Shown one piece after another: positions 36,161 through 45,678 of a stretch of 64,000 nucleotides of DNA. The DNA lies in contig JAEUHK010000090.1 of NCBI GenBank assembly GCA_016795465.1, forward strand, positions 1 through 64,000. The letters run 5' to 3'. A program made the position numbers and the translations under genes. Origin of the DNA: Verrucomicrobiaceae bacterium. GTDB taxonomy: Bacteria > Verrucomicrobiota > Verrucomicrobiia > Verrucomicrobiales > Verrucomicrobiaceae. The first letter of the stretch is position 1. The number at the start of each line of letters is the position of its first letter. The notes beneath the pieces are model-generated. The model did no database searches. It worked only from the letters and a program-made list of their open reading frames with translations, and had not been told where the DNA came from.

Positions 36161-39100
36161 TCACAGCAGCGTCGGATACGGCTTCTTCTCGGCCATTTCC
36201 TCGTCATCGGAGGGCTTGAGCTGGCTTTCCAAACGGCGGCTCACATCGCTGATGGAGCCGGTATGGCGGCCGATGAGGGCGTACACCATCGGCACGAGGA
36301 ACAGGGTTATCACCGTGGCCAGGGTGACGCCGAAGACGATCACCACGCCGACTACCATGCGGGTTTCATAGCCCGCGCCTTTGCCGAGCATGAGCGGCAG
36401 CGCTCCCATCACCGTGGCGAGGGCGGTCATCACGATGGGGCGCAGGCGCTGCTCGCTGGCTTGCAGGATAGCTTCGCGGAACTCGACGCCTTCATCGCGG
36501 AGTTGGTTGATGAATTCGACGATCAGGATGCCGTTCTTCGCAGCGAGGCCGATGAGCATGATGAGGCCGATTTGACTGTAGATGCTTTGATTCAATCCCA
36601 TCACTTGCAGGCCGAGCAAAGCTCCGGCGACCGCGACGGGCACGGTGAGCATGATGGTGAAGGGATGCACAAAGCTCTCAAACTGCGCCGCGAGCACGAG
36701 GAAGGCGATGAGCATGGCCAAGCCGAAGACGAGACCGATGCTGCCGCTGTTCTCTTTGAGCTTCAAGGCGTTGCCTTTGTAGCCGACAACGGCGCTGGAG
36801 GGCAGGCTGTCTTTGATGAGCTGCTCCATGTAGGCGACGGCCTCGCCAAGACTGTAATCGGCGGCCAGCTCGGCATCGAAGGTGATGCTGCGCATGCGGT
36901 TGTAGCGGTTCAGCGTGCCGCTGTCGGCGAATTCATCCATCGTCACGAGATTCGCCAGCGGGATGAGCTGCTTCGAGCGCTCGCTGCGGACAAAGATGTT
37001 GTTCAAATCGAGCGGGCTGCGTTTGTCACCGTAGCTGCCCTCGAGGATCACATCGTATTCCTCGCCCTCGTGAATGAAGGTGGTGGCACGGCGACCACCG
37101 AGCAGCGTTTCGAGCGTGCGGCCGATGTTCGCGGAGGACACACCGAGGTCCGCGGCGCGGGCCTGGTTGATGCTAACGCGGAGCTGCGGCTTCGTTTCAC
37201 GATAGTCGCAGTCAAAGCCGATGAGCTTCGGGTTCTCCTTGGCCTTCGTCAGGATGATGTCGCGCCATTGGGCCAGTTCTTCGAAGGTGGGGCCGCTGAG
37301 CACGATCTCCATCGGCTTGTTCAGGCCGCGCATCATGCCCTGACGCATGATGACGGTCACTTTGGCCGCGGGAATGTCCGAGGTGCGCTGGCGCACCTCG
37401 TTCATGATCTCAAAGCCGTTCCGGCGTGTGCCGAAGGGTGTGAGCGTGACCACGCAGAGCGATTCGTTGAAGTCCGCCGCGGTGCCAAAGCTTCGCGGGG
37501 CGCGGGCGCTGATGCGGGTGGCCTCTTTGGTGTCCTCGACGAGATACATCACCTTCTCGTTCATCTCGTCCATCGTCTGGATCGTATTGGCAAAGGTGGT
37601 GCCGGGAGGGCTGGTGGCGGTCACGAAGAAGGACCCGCGGTCCTCACGTGGCGTGAACTCATCAGGAATCGACTTCAGCAGCCACCAGCACAGCGCCGTG
37701 AGGGCCACGACGACGGGAATGACCGTCGCGGGAAAGTTCAGCATGCCGCCGAGGATCCAGCGATAGACCTTCTGCACGGCCTCGAAGACCTTTTTGAGCA
37801 TCACCGCCACAAAACCGTCCTTTTCGCGGTCCCGCATGATTTTGGACGCGAGCATTGGCGAGAGCGTCAAAGCCACAAAACCGGAAAAACCGACCGAAAT
37901 GGCCAGCGTGACGCTGAACTCCGCAAACAGTCTTCCCGTGTCTCCGGGCATGAAGGTGACCGGCACAAACACCGCCAGCAGCACCAGCGTCGTCGCGATG
38001 ACCGCAAAGCCGACCTGCCGCGTGCCGAGGAAGGCGGCCACGAGCGGCTTCTCACCATGCTCGATGCGGCGGTGGATGTTTTCGAGCACCACGATGGCAT
38101 CATCGACGACGAGGCCGATGGCGAGCACGAAGGCCAGCAGCGTCAGCGTGTTCATCGAGTAGTCGAGCGCCAGCAGGACGATGCAGGTGGCAAACACGCT
38201 CACCGGCACGGCCACCGTCGGCACGATCACCGCACGCATGTTGCCAAGGAAGAGGTAAATGATCGCCACGACGAGGGCGAGGGCGATGACCAGCGTGCGA
38301 TACACCTCGTGAATGGATTCCTCGATGAACTGGCTGATGTCGTAGCTGTTTTCGAGGCTCAGATCCGGCGGCAAGGTCTTGCGGATCTCCTCCGCCTCCG
38401 CCCGCACAGCCTTCGCCACCTCCAGCGGATTCGCCCGCGACTGGCGGATCATGCCGAGTGAAACCATCAGCACGCGGTTGCCTTTGAAAATGGTGCGGGA
38501 TTCCTCCGCGCCGAGCTCCACCTTCGCCACCTCGCCGAGGCGCACCTGGTAGCCGTTCTCGCCGCGGGCGATCACCATTTTCTCAAAGTCCTCCTTCGTG
38601 CGGTATTGGCGGTTGATGCGCACCGTGAACTGTCGGTCGAGCGACTGCACGGTGCCCGCGGGCGGATCGACGTTTTCACGTCGCAGCGCCTCTTCAATGT
38701 CCAGCGAGGTGAGCTGGCGTGCCGCCAGGGCCTCGCGATCCAGCCACAGGCGCAGCGCATAGCGTGTGCCGCCATTGATGCGCACTCGGGCGATGCCCGG
38801 CAGACGCGAGAAACGGTCCACGAGATACCTTTCCGCGTAATCGGTCAGCTCCAGCGTGCTGCGGGAATCGCTCGCGAGGTTCAAATACATCAACACCTCG
38901 GCGCTGAGCTCCGTTTTGCCCACGTTCGGCGGCTCCACCTCCTCCGGCATCGTCGCGAGCACCGGGCTGATGGCCTCGCGGATGTCATTGGCCGCCGCGT
39001 CGAGGTCACGACCGAGATTGAACTCCACGGTTATCTCCGATTTTCCATCCGTGCTGACGGAGGAGATGTTCTTGATGGCCTCCACCTGCGAGATGCGATC

Positions 39101-39304
39101 CTCCAGCCGCTGCGTGATGCGTCGCTCCACCACCCCCGCCGAGGCTCCGCGGTAGTAAGTCTCCACCGTCACGATCGGCGGCTCGATGTCCGGATACTCC
39201 CGCACCGGCAGCCGCGTGTACGCGACGATGCCGAAGGCGATGAGGATCAAATTCATCACCATCGCCAGCACCGGACGACGCACCGAAGTATCAGACAGCC
39301 ACAT
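36161..39304 (-). CDS. RND-family efflux permease
   Basis: A 1047-residue inner-membrane proton-driven pump of the AcrB/MdtB/MexB class (HAE1). It begins MWLSDTSVRRPVLAMVMNLI. Recognisable regions are VREYPDIEPPIVTVETYYRGAS, the helix-4 proton relay LVVDDAIVVLENIHRRIEHG (adjacent Asp-Asp), FVPVTFMPGDTGRLFAEF, FTPREDRGSFFV and AKNGILIVEFINQLRD. Two large periplasmic porter regions lie at about 40-330 and 560-860. No periplasmic adaptor or TolC-type channel gene lies beside it in the window, which is unusual. It most resembles multidrug rather than metal pumps. It is transcribed away from the P-type ATPase end. Confidence 0.93.
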   Translation of the reverse strand: MWLSDTSVRRPVLAMVMNLILIAFGIVAYTRLPVREYPDIEPPIVTVETYYRGASAGVVERRITQRLEDRISQVEAIKNISSVSTDGKSEITVEFNLGRDLDAAANDIREAISPVLATMPEEVEPPNVGKTELSAEVLMYLNLASDSRSTLELTDYAERYLVDRFSRLPGIARVRINGGTRYALRLWLDREALAARQLTSLDIEEALRRENVDPPAGTVQSLDRQFTVRINRQYRTKEDFEKMVIARGENGYQVRLGEVAKVELGAEESRTIFKGNRVLMVSLGMIRQSRANPLEVAKAVRAEAEEIRKTLPPDLSLENSYDISQFIEESIHEVYRTLVIALALVVAIIYLFLGNMRAVIVPTVAVPVSVFATCIVLLALDYSMNTLTLLAFVLAIGLVVDDAIVVLENIHRRIEHGEKPLVAAFLGTRQVGFAVIATTLVLLAVFVPVTFMPGDTGRLFAEFSVTLAISVGFSGFVALTLSPMLASKIMRDREKDGFVAVMLKKVFEAVQKVYRWILGGMLNFPATVIPVVVALTALCWWLLKSIPDEFTPREDRGSFFVTATSPPGTTFANTIQTMDEMNEKVMYLVEDTKEATRISARAPRSFGTAADFNESLCVVTLTPFGTRRNGFEIMNEVRQRTSDIPAAKVTVIMRQGMMRGLNKPMEIVLSGPTFEELAQWRDIILTKAKENPKLIGFDCDYRETKPQLRVSINQARAADLGVSSANIGRTLETLLGGRRATTFIHEGEEYDVILEGSYGDKRSPLDLNNIFVRSERSKQLIPLANLVTMDEFADSGTLNRYNRMRSITFDAELAADYSLGEAVAYMEQLIKDSLPSSAVVGYKGNALKLKENSGSIGLVFGLAMLIAFLVLAAQFESFVHPFTIMLTVPVAVAGALLGLQVMGLNQSIYSQIGLIMLIGLAAKNGILIVEFINQLRDEGVEFREAILQASEQRLRPIVMTALATVMGALPLMLGKGAGYETRMVVGVVIVFGVTLATVITLFLVPMVYALIGRHTGSISDVSRRLESQLKPSDDEEMAEKKPYPTLL

Positions 39305-39608
39305 TTACAGAAGGACGCAGGGAAAGGAGACAAACAGGAAAAGCATGCCCGGAATCAACGCACTGACTTGCCCCAAGCATTCGCTTTTCTGCACCTTCTC
39401 CAAGGGTGGTGTCATTGCATACCCGCCGATGATCCCGATCAAGCCCGCCGCAAGAGGAAGGATAACCGCGAGAGCCCAGAGATACAGAAGTCAGGGGACA
39501 GAGGGGAGCGCGGTCACTCCTGAACGCTGCTTGGTTCTGATCTTTCGTCAAAAACGTGGACTACGAACAAAGAACGAGGAACAGAACCACAGAGCCTCTT
39601 GCCTCTGA
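39305..39608. other. Intergenic region with dispersed repeat
   Basis: No coding sequence supported in these 304 bp between the RND permease start and the P-type ATPase end. It contains copy 2 of the dispersed repeat (39444-39538). No clear promoter for the permease was found. Confidence 0.6.
39444..39538 (+). repeat. Dispersed intergenic repeat, copy 2
   Basis: Same ordered blocks as 23876-23970 (CCGCAAGAGGAAGGA, CAGAAGTCAG, AGAGGGGAGCGCGG-CACT, GCTGCTTGGTTCT), with short indels between them. Confidence 0.65.
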
Positions 39609-42239
39609 CTACCGCCGCCTCCGCGCAAACCACTTCCTCACCTCTTCGACCCACAGGACGCTGCTGCCGATGAGGCCGAGGAGGAAGAAGTCGGCGAGCG
39701 GGATCGGAACGGTGTGGAAGATGTGATTGAGGGTGTCGGTGTAGATGACGAGGACGTGGAGCAGATTGCCGAGGACAAGGCCGCCGATGAGCCAAGGGTT
39801 TTTGAGCACGTCGAGGCTGAGGCTGGATTTCGTGGCACTGCGGCAGTTCAGGACGTTGAACCACTGGCTGATGGCGACGAGCGTGAAGGTCTCCGTCTGC
39901 ACGAGCTTGAAATCGACACCGCTGCTCAAGCGCCAGACGAAGAAGCCGAAGATCGCGGCCACACTCGTCGTCACCATGAGCGCCATGCGCTGCCACATGG
40001 CCTTGGTGATGAGCGGTTCGCCCATCGGGGTCGGCTTGCGACGCATTTCATCGCCTTCGAGGCCTTCCATGATGAGATTCACGGTCACGGTGCCTTCGGT
40101 GACGATGTTGATCCAAAGGATCTGCACGGCAGCCAGCGGCAGCGGATAGCCGCAGAGCAGCGCCAGCAGCAGCACGACGACTTCATCAATGCTCGTGGCG
40201 AAGAGGAAGAGCACGACCTTCTTGAGGTTCTGATACACGAGGCGGCCTTCCTCGACGGCTTTGACGATGGTGGCGAAGTTGTCGTCGGTGATGACGATCT
40301 TCGCCGCGCCTTTGGCCACCTCGGTGCCAGTGATACCCATCGCCACGCCGACATCGGCGGTGGCGAGCGCAGGCGCGTCATTCACGCCATCGCCCGTCAT
40401 CGCGACGACATGTCGTTGCGATTGGAAGGCCTCGACGATGCGTAGCTTCTGCGCGGGATGCACGCGGGCGAAGACGGAAATGCGATCCAAGTTCGCACGC
40501 AGGTCCTGTTCGGGCATCAACTCCAGTTCTGCGCCGTCCACAGCGATGTCACCGGGCTTGGCGATGCCCAAAGCGGTCGCGATGGCGAGTCCGGTGGCCT
40601 TGTGATCGCCGGTGACCATCACAGGACGAATTCCCGCGTCCTGGCACTCAGCGACGGCGCGTTTCACTTCATCACGCGGCGGGTCCATCTGCCCCAAAAG
40701 GCCCAAAAAGCGCAGATGGCCGCGAAACGGCTCAAAACCGGCCTTTTCGTCGATTTGCCCATTTTCGAGCTCCGCGACCGCGAGCACGCGAAGGGCCTGC
40801 GCGGCCATTTCGTTCGCCAAACCGACCGGTTGAGCATCGCAGAAGGGCAGCAGGCATTCCGGAGCACCTTTGACAATCACGCGCGAGCCATGCTGCGTGG
40901 CCATCATCTTCGTGGCGGAGTCGAAAGGCAGCTCCGCGCGGCGTGGATGCGCTTTGCGCAGCGTTTCGGGCTCCACGCAGCCTTTGAGAGCCACGGTAAG
41001 CAACGCGGCCTCGGTGGGATCGCCAAGCGCACGCCAGCGCGTGTCCTCGGCATCGGGCGGGACGAGTTGAGCATCGTTGCAAAGCACGCAGGCCTCCAAA
41101 AGGCGGCGCAGCGCGGGATCGTCGATGTCTTGGCCTTCGTGAAGCAACCGCCCTTCCGGTGAATAACCCGCTCCCGTGGCCTCGATGCGTCTGCCATCTG
41201 ACAAAACGAGCGTGGTGACGGTCATCTCGTTCTTCGTGAGCGTGCCGGTTTTATCGCTGCAGATGATGCTCGTCGATCCGAGCGTCTCCACGGCCGCTAG
41301 TCGGCGCACGATGGCTCCGCGCCGCGCCATGCGCTGCATGCCCACCGCGAGCGCGATGGTCATGGCGACGGGCAGGCCCTCCGGCACCATCGAGACCATC
41401 TGGCTGATGGCGACCATGAAAATATCCACGAACGCGATGCCGCGCATGAGCCCGAAGGCCAGCACGAGCGCGAACAGCACGATGCTGGCCGCCACGAGCC
41501 ATTGCCCGAACTGCGCGAGCCGTGTTTCGAGCGGCGTCTTCGGTTCCTCGGCCGTCGCGGTCATGCGCGCGATTTTGCCGACCTCGGTTTGTAGCCCCGT
41601 GGCGACGACGACGGCTCTTCCACGGCCTGCGGTGAGATGCGTGCCGGAGTAGATCATGTTTTTGCGATCTCCGAGGCCCGCGTCCTCTGGCGACACGTCG
41701 GTGTTCTTTAAAACCGGCAGCGATTCGCCTGTGAGCGCAGCTTCCGTGGCTTCCAGCGCTGCTGCTTCGAGCAAACGCGCATCCGCGCCGACTTGATCGC
41801 CCGCGGCGAGCAGCAGGATGTCTCCCGGCACGAGATCGCGTGCCTCGATGATGCTGTCATGGCCATCGCGCACGACTCTCACCTTGAGCGACGAAAGCCT
41901 TCGCAGCGCCGCCATCGAATGCTCCGCGCGGCCTTCCTGCACCGCTCCGATGACCGCATTGATCAAGACGACGACCAAAATGACCATCGCATCGCTCGCG
42001 TGGCTCATCGCAAACGAAATGATCGCCGCAACGAAGAGGATATAGATGAGCGGACTGGCGAATTGAGCCGCGAATACCTTCCAGATCGCCTTGTGCGCCT
42101 CCTCCGGCAGTTCGTTCAGGCCGTGCTGAGCGAGTCGGGCGGCTGCCTCGGCGGTGGACAGACCGGCATGAGGATCGGTTTGCACCGCTTGCGTGGCCTC
42201 CAAGCCGGATCTGGCATGCCAATGAAGCTCGAGTGTCAT
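39609..42239 (-). CDS. Cation-transporting P-type ATPase (P2A type, Ca/Mn-like)
   Basis: About 876 residues. Cation_ATPase_N region (AAARLAQHGLNELPEEAHK), actuator loop ALTGESLPV, ion-site helix SMVPEGLPVAMTIALAVGM, phosphorylation motif SDKTGTLTKNEMTV, GDPTEAALL, KGAPE, and hinge MTGDGVNDAPALATADVGVAMG are all present, with four C-terminal helices. PEGLP and the P2-type C-terminus point to Ca2+ or Mn2+/Na+-type transport across the inner membrane rather than heavy metals. It begins at or just inside the end of the universal stress protein gene (alternative start 42251 overlapping it by 11 bp), so the two are translationally coupled, in a cluster with cbpA and cbpM. Confidence 0.93.
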   Translation of the reverse strand: MTLELHWHARSGLEATQAVQTDPHAGLSTAEAAARLAQHGLNELPEEAHKAIWKVFAAQFASPLIYILFVAAIISFAMSHASDAMVILVVVLINAVIGAVQEGRAEHSMAALRRLSSLKVRVVRDGHDSIIEARDLVPGDILLLAAGDQVGADARLLEAAALEATEAALTGESLPVLKNTDVSPEDAGLGDRKNMIYSGTHLTAGRGRAVVVATGLQTEVGKIARMTATAEEPKTPLETRLAQFGQWLVAASIVLFALVLAFGLMRGIAFVDIFMVAISQMVSMVPEGLPVAMTIALAVGMQRMARRGAIVRRLAAVETLGSTSIICSDKTGTLTKNEMTVTTLVLSDGRRIEATGAGYSPEGRLLHEGQDIDDPALRRLLEACVLCNDAQLVPPDAEDTRWRALGDPTEAALLTVALKGCVEPETLRKAHPRRAELPFDSATKMMATQHGSRVIVKGAPECLLPFCDAQPVGLANEMAAQALRVLAVAELENGQIDEKAGFEPFRGHLRFLGLLGQMDPPRDEVKRAVAECQDAGIRPVMVTGDHKATGLAIATALGIAKPGDIAVDGAELELMPEQDLRANLDRISVFARVHPAQKLRIVEAFQSQRHVVAMTGDGVNDAPALATADVGVAMGITGTEVAKGAAKIVITDDNFATIVKAVEEGRLVYQNLKKVVLFLFATSIDEVVVLLLALLCGYPLPLAAVQILWINIVTEGTVTVNLIMEGLEGDEMRRKPTPMGEPLITKAMWQRMALMVTTSVAAIFGFFVWRLSSGVDFKLVQTETFTLVAISQWFNVLNCRSATKSSLSLDVLKNPWLIGGLVLGNLLHVLVIYTDTLNHIFHTVPIPLADFFLLGLIGSSVLWVEEVRKWFARRRR

Positions 42240-42240
42240 C

Positions 42241-43146
42241 TCAGGACGCATCTTTGACCACCAACATGGAACAGGTCAAGCGTGCGAGCAGTCGCTCCGG
42301 TGTGGAGCCGAGCAGGACATAGTGCAGCGCAGAATGCCCATGAGCACCGAGCACCAGCAGATCCGCCGAGGTCTCGGTGACGTGCTGCTCGATGCCGTGC
42401 CCGGCGCGGGCATCCTCCTTGAGGAGTTCACGAGCCGTGAGCCCTGCCGCAGCCTCCTGCACGGCCGCATGAAGCTGCGCGGTGACGCGGGCTGCCAGTT
42501 CGTCATGCCGGGGCATCTCATCCGTGGCCATGCCGATGCCGGATTCACCAAACGGGCCAATGAGCGGCATCATGAAGCCGGGATCATTCCACACATGAAG
42601 CCAGTCCACCGCCGCGCCCTCCTGAATGGCGATGTCCCGTGCGGCCTGGACGACCTTCGGTGTGATGTCGGAGAGGTCGAGGCATGCCACCACCTTCGTA
42701 AAAGGTTGCGGATGGCCCTGGCGCACCAGCAGCACATTCACTGGTGATTTGCGGGCGATCTTCAGGGAGGTCGATCCCGCGCCGCTGGCATTGCCTCCCG
42801 CACCCGCGATGCCGACGACGAGCAGCGAGGCGTGGAACCTCTTCGCATGCTCCAGGATCTCATGGAGCGGATTGCCGATGCAGATCGTGATCTCATGACC
42901 TGCGGGCAGCGGCGAGCGTGCCAGCCAGACATCGAGGGACTTCCGCCCGCTCTCAAAGGCGACGCGCGATGCAGAATCAAATGACTCACCCCGATGATCC
43001 GCCAACATCGACAGCGCGAGCGAATCGATCACATGCAGGATATGCAGTCGGGCGTTTTGTTTGGCGGCCAGCCGTGCCGCATGCTCCAAGGCGGAACGTG
43101 AACCGATGGAGAAATCAACAGCGACGAGAATAAGGGGATGATTCAT
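42241..43146 (-). CDS. Universal stress protein with two UspA domains
   Basis: A 301-residue cytoplasmic protein made of two tandem UspA domains. Domain 1 begins ILVAVDFSIGSRSALEHAARLA and domain 2 begins TKVVACLDLSDITPKVVQAAR. Domain 2 ends with the ATP-binding type signature DLLVLGAHGHSALHYVLLGSTPERLLA (G-2x-G-9x-G(S/T)); domain 1 has a degenerate version (LLVVGIAGAGG). It probably binds ATP and modulates stress response. It lies between cbpM (107 bp upstream) and the P-type ATPase (overlapping), suggesting an ion-stress operon. Confidence 0.9.
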   Translation of the reverse strand: MNHPLILVAVDFSIGSRSALEHAARLAAKQNARLHILHVIDSLALSMLADHRGESFDSASRVAFESGRKSLDVWLARSPLPAGHEITICIGNPLHEILEHAKRFHASLLVVGIAGAGGNASGAGSTSLKIARKSPVNVLLVRQGHPQPFTKVVACLDLSDITPKVVQAARDIAIQEGAAVDWLHVWNDPGFMMPLIGPFGESGIGMATDEMPRHDELAARVTAQLHAAVQEAAAGLTARELLKEDARAGHGIEQHVTETSADLLVLGAHGHSALHYVLLGSTPERLLARLTCSMLVVKDAS

Positions 43147-43253
43147 GGCATTCGATGGGTTGTTCGAGTCCCCTAACGAACCAACAGGCCGTGATGATGG
43201 AATTCAGGCCTCCATTACCAAGATCGGGCCTTGCAATGACAAGGGGCGGGCAC

Positions 43254-43496
43254 TCACCGCCGCTGGCGCAGCTCCTCGCGCAGGTGCTCCACCTCATCGA
43301 GCAGCCGCGCCACGAGGCACATGCCTTCAAAATTCATCTCACAGCTCTCGCGCAGGTGCTCGATGCGGCGCAGGCGGCGCACGGTGTCGTCATCATACTG
43401 CGGCTGGATGATGCCGTGCTCTTGGTAGCTCACCAGCAATTGGGTGGAGAGGCCGGTGAGCTGGGCGAGCACTTCAAGGGTGTAGGTCTGGCTCAT
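43254..43496 (-). CDS. cbpM: Chaperone modulatory protein CbpM (MerR-like)
   Basis: An 80-residue protein with a MerR-like helix-turn-helix (TLEVLAQLTGLSTQLLVSYQEHGIIQP), then DTVRRLRRIEHLRESCEMNFEGMCLVARLLDEVEHLREELRQRR, which is the CbpM pattern. CbpM binds the J-domain of CbpA and blocks its stimulation of DnaK. It starts three bases after the cbpA stop, exactly the genomic arrangement known for the pair, which strongly supports the call despite its small size. Confidence 0.88.
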   Translation of the reverse strand: MSQTYTLEVLAQLTGLSTQLLVSYQEHGIIQPQYDDDTVRRLRRIEHLRESCEMNFEGMCLVARLLDEVEHLREELRQRR

Positions 43497-43499
43497 GGT

Positions 43500-44438
43500 T
43501 CAGGCACGCGGGTTGAAGGTGGAGGTGGCGCGGAGCTTTTCCCAAAGTTCTCGCTCGGCATCGCTGACGCGGTCCGGCAGCACGACGTTGATCGTGACAA
43601 AGAAATCGCCGCGGCCGCCGCTCTTGTCGGTCGGCAGGCCTTTGCCACGCACACGCAGCTGCTGGCCGTCATTCGTGCCGGCGGGAATGCGCAGCTTGAT
43701 GGATCCATCGAGCGTCGGCACGATGACCTCCGCGCCGAGGACAGCCTCCCACGGAGCCACATCAAGCGTGTGATGCACGTCCGCGCCACGAGTGGTGAAG
43801 TCCGGATGCGCGGCGTGACGCACGCGGAGATACAAATCACCTGCTGTGCCACCATTTCGCCCCGGCTCGCCCTGGCCCGGCACGCGGATGCGGCGCCCGT
43901 CCGTGGCACCGGGCGGGATGCGCACCTGGAATTCGTGCGTCTCCACCGCGCCGGTCTGCCTGTTCACGGTTTGCATCGAAATGGGCCTCAAAGTGCCATG
44001 CATGGCCTCCTCGAGCGTGACGAGCATGTCGCCCTCGATGTCGTGGCCACGACTCGCACGGCCTTTGCGCGGTGTCTTGGGCACAAACTCATCATCGAAG
44101 CCATAGCGGGCTCCGCCGCCGAAATACTGCTCAAAGAAGTCGCTGAAGCCCGTGCCGCCAAAGTGGAACTCCTGATCATAACCGGCACCTGGAGGCGGCG
44201 CGGCCTCCTGCTGCCAGTTCGCACCGAGGCGGTCGTATTTCGCACGTTTCTCGGGATCGCTGAGCACCTCGTTGGCCTCGTTGATCTCCTTGAACTTCTC
44301 CTCCGCGGCCTTTTTGTCGGCCGCCGTGTCCGGGTGGTATTGGCGGGCAAGCTTGCGAAAAGCTTTCTTGATGTCGTCCGCGCTCGCCTCACGCGGGACA
44401 CCGAGGGTGGCGTAGTAATCTTTGAAGCTGGCTGGCAT
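43500..44438 (-). CDS. cbpA: Curved-DNA-binding J-domain cochaperone CbpA
   Basis: A 312-residue DnaJ-type protein without the zinc-finger domain. The J-domain is at residues 1-72 with the HPD motif in ARQYHPDTAADKK. A Gly/Phe-rich linker follows (EFHFGGTGFSDFFEQYFGGGARYGF), then the two C-terminal beta domains (GHDIEGDMLVTLEEAMHGT, RIPPGATDGRRIRVPGQG, LRIPAGTNDGQQLRVRGKG). It stimulates DnaK ATPase and binds curved DNA in stress and stationary phase. It is first in the minus-strand cluster cbpA-cbpM-usp-ATPase and is divergent from the mla operon (113 bp gap). Confidence 0.92.
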   Translation of the reverse strand: MPASFKDYYATLGVPREASADDIKKAFRKLARQYHPDTAADKKAAEEKFKEINEANEVLSDPEKRAKYDRLGANWQQEAAPPPGAGYDQEFHFGGTGFSDFFEQYFGGGARYGFDDEFVPKTPRKGRASRGHDIEGDMLVTLEEAMHGTLRPISMQTVNRQTGAVETHEFQVRIPPGATDGRRIRVPGQGEPGRNGGTAGDLYLRVRHAAHPDFTTRGADVHHTLDVAPWEAVLGAEVIVPTLDGSIKLRIPAGTNDGQQLRVRGKGLPTDKSGGRGDFFVTINVVLPDRVSDAERELWEKLRATSTFNPRA

Positions 44439-44551
44439 GTGGCATACAAAACGTCATTCCATGAACTCTTCATTGGCGTTTCTTTGGCATTCTTTGACTG
44501 TGCCACGCCGCAACTTTGATCTCATCGAGAGCGTTGCAATCATCCCCGACC

Positions 44552-45676
44552 ATGACAGCCACTGCCGACGCCTCATCACCCCGCGCCCATTGGCGGCAGG
44601 ATGGCGGTGCGGTGACGCTGGAACTGGCCGGTGACTGGCGTCGCGGAGGTCCCGAGGTCGTGGTCAGCGGAGACCCGCCAGGCAAAGCCGCGGAACGCTA
44701 CGACGCAAAAGGGCTCGGAGCCTTTGACTCCATGCTTCCCGCCTTTCTGCTGGCGCATTTGCGGGCGCATCCACATGCGGCGGGCACCGCGCCCTCGTTT
44801 GATGGACTACCGCCGAATCTCCGCGGCCTGCTGGAGCTGGCTCTCGCCGTGCCGGAGGAAATCGTGGCGCAAAGCGCGAAGCATGCGTCTTTCACGACGA
44901 GGCTCGGAAAGCTCTCGCTGAGGGCATGGAAGAGCACGCGGGATGTCGTGGAGTTCGTGGGGCAGTGCTCGCTTTCCGTGGGGCGTTTCGTTTCAGGACG
45001 GGCACGTTTCCGCAAGCCGGATCTCTGGCTCAGCGTTCAGGAGTGCGGCATCGAGGCGCTGCCCATCGTGACGCTCATCAGCTTCCTCATCGGCATGATC
45101 TTGGCGTTTGTCGGCAATGCGCAGCTCACGAATTTCGGCGCAAACCTCCTCGTGGCCGACCTCGTGGCCATCGCGATGGTGCGCGAGATGGGCGTGGTGA
45201 TGACGGCCATCATCATGAGCGGACGCACCGGAGCCGCCTTTGCCGCGCACATCGGCAGCATGAACGCGAACGAGGAGATCGACGCGCTGCGCACCTCCGG
45301 CTTTGACCCCTTTGACTACCTCGTGCTGCCACGGCTGCTGGCGCTGGTGATCATGATGCCCATTCTGACGATCTACTCGAATGTCGTCGGCATCCTCGGC
45401 GGCATGATGGTGAGCTCGTTCGTCGGCATCCCCACGGTGCTCTTCTGGAACGAGACACTGCTGTCCCTCAACTTCACCAACTCATCGCTCGGTGTGATCA
45501 AGAGCGTCTTCTTTGGCGCGGCGATCGCCATCAGCGGCTGCATGCAGGGCATGCGTGCCGGCCGCTCCTCCGCCGCGGTGGGTGAGGCCACCACGCATGC
45601 CATCGTGGCCGCCATCACCTGGGTGGTGGTGCTCGATTCCGCCTTCGCCGCCGTCTTCACCATCCTCAACATCTGA
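44552..45676 (+). CDS. mlaE: MlaE-type ABC permease with N-terminal STAS-like region
   Basis: A 374-residue inner-membrane protein. Residues about 1-110 are hydrophilic and resemble a STAS domain (HWRQDGGAVTLELAGDWRRG near the start). The MlaE/YrbE permease domain runs about 125-374: QECGIEALPIVTLISFLIGM, VREMGVVMTAIIMSGRTGAAFAA, GSMNANEEIDALRTSGFDPF and LPRLLALVIMMPILT. In other bacteria the STAS unit is a separate MlaB; here the two appear fused. MlaFEDB moves phospholipids between the outer membrane and the inner membrane. First gene of a four-gene operon; mlaF starts 2 bp after it. Confidence 0.92.
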   Translation: MTATADASSPRAHWRQDGGAVTLELAGDWRRGGPEVVVSGDPPGKAAERYDAKGLGAFDSMLPAFLLAHLRAHPHAAGTAPSFDGLPPNLRGLLELALAVPEEIVAQSAKHASFTTRLGKLSLRAWKSTRDVVEFVGQCSLSVGRFVSGRARFRKPDLWLSVQECGIEALPIVTLISFLIGMILAFVGNAQLTNFGANLLVADLVAIAMVREMGVVMTAIIMSGRTGAAFAAHIGSMNANEEIDALRTSGFDPFDYLVLPRLLALVIMMPILTIYSNVVGILGGMMVSSFVGIPTVLFWNETLLSLNFTNSSLGVIKSVFFGAAIAISGCMQGMRAGRSSAAVGEATTHAIVAAITWVVVLDSAFAAVFTILNI

Positions 45677-45678
45677 CC

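Noticed and set aside
36143..38461. A 772-codon open frame on the plus strand opposite the RND permease
   Set aside because: It is a His/Glu/Asp-rich antisense shadow of a well-conserved gene in GC-rich DNA; it has no domain.
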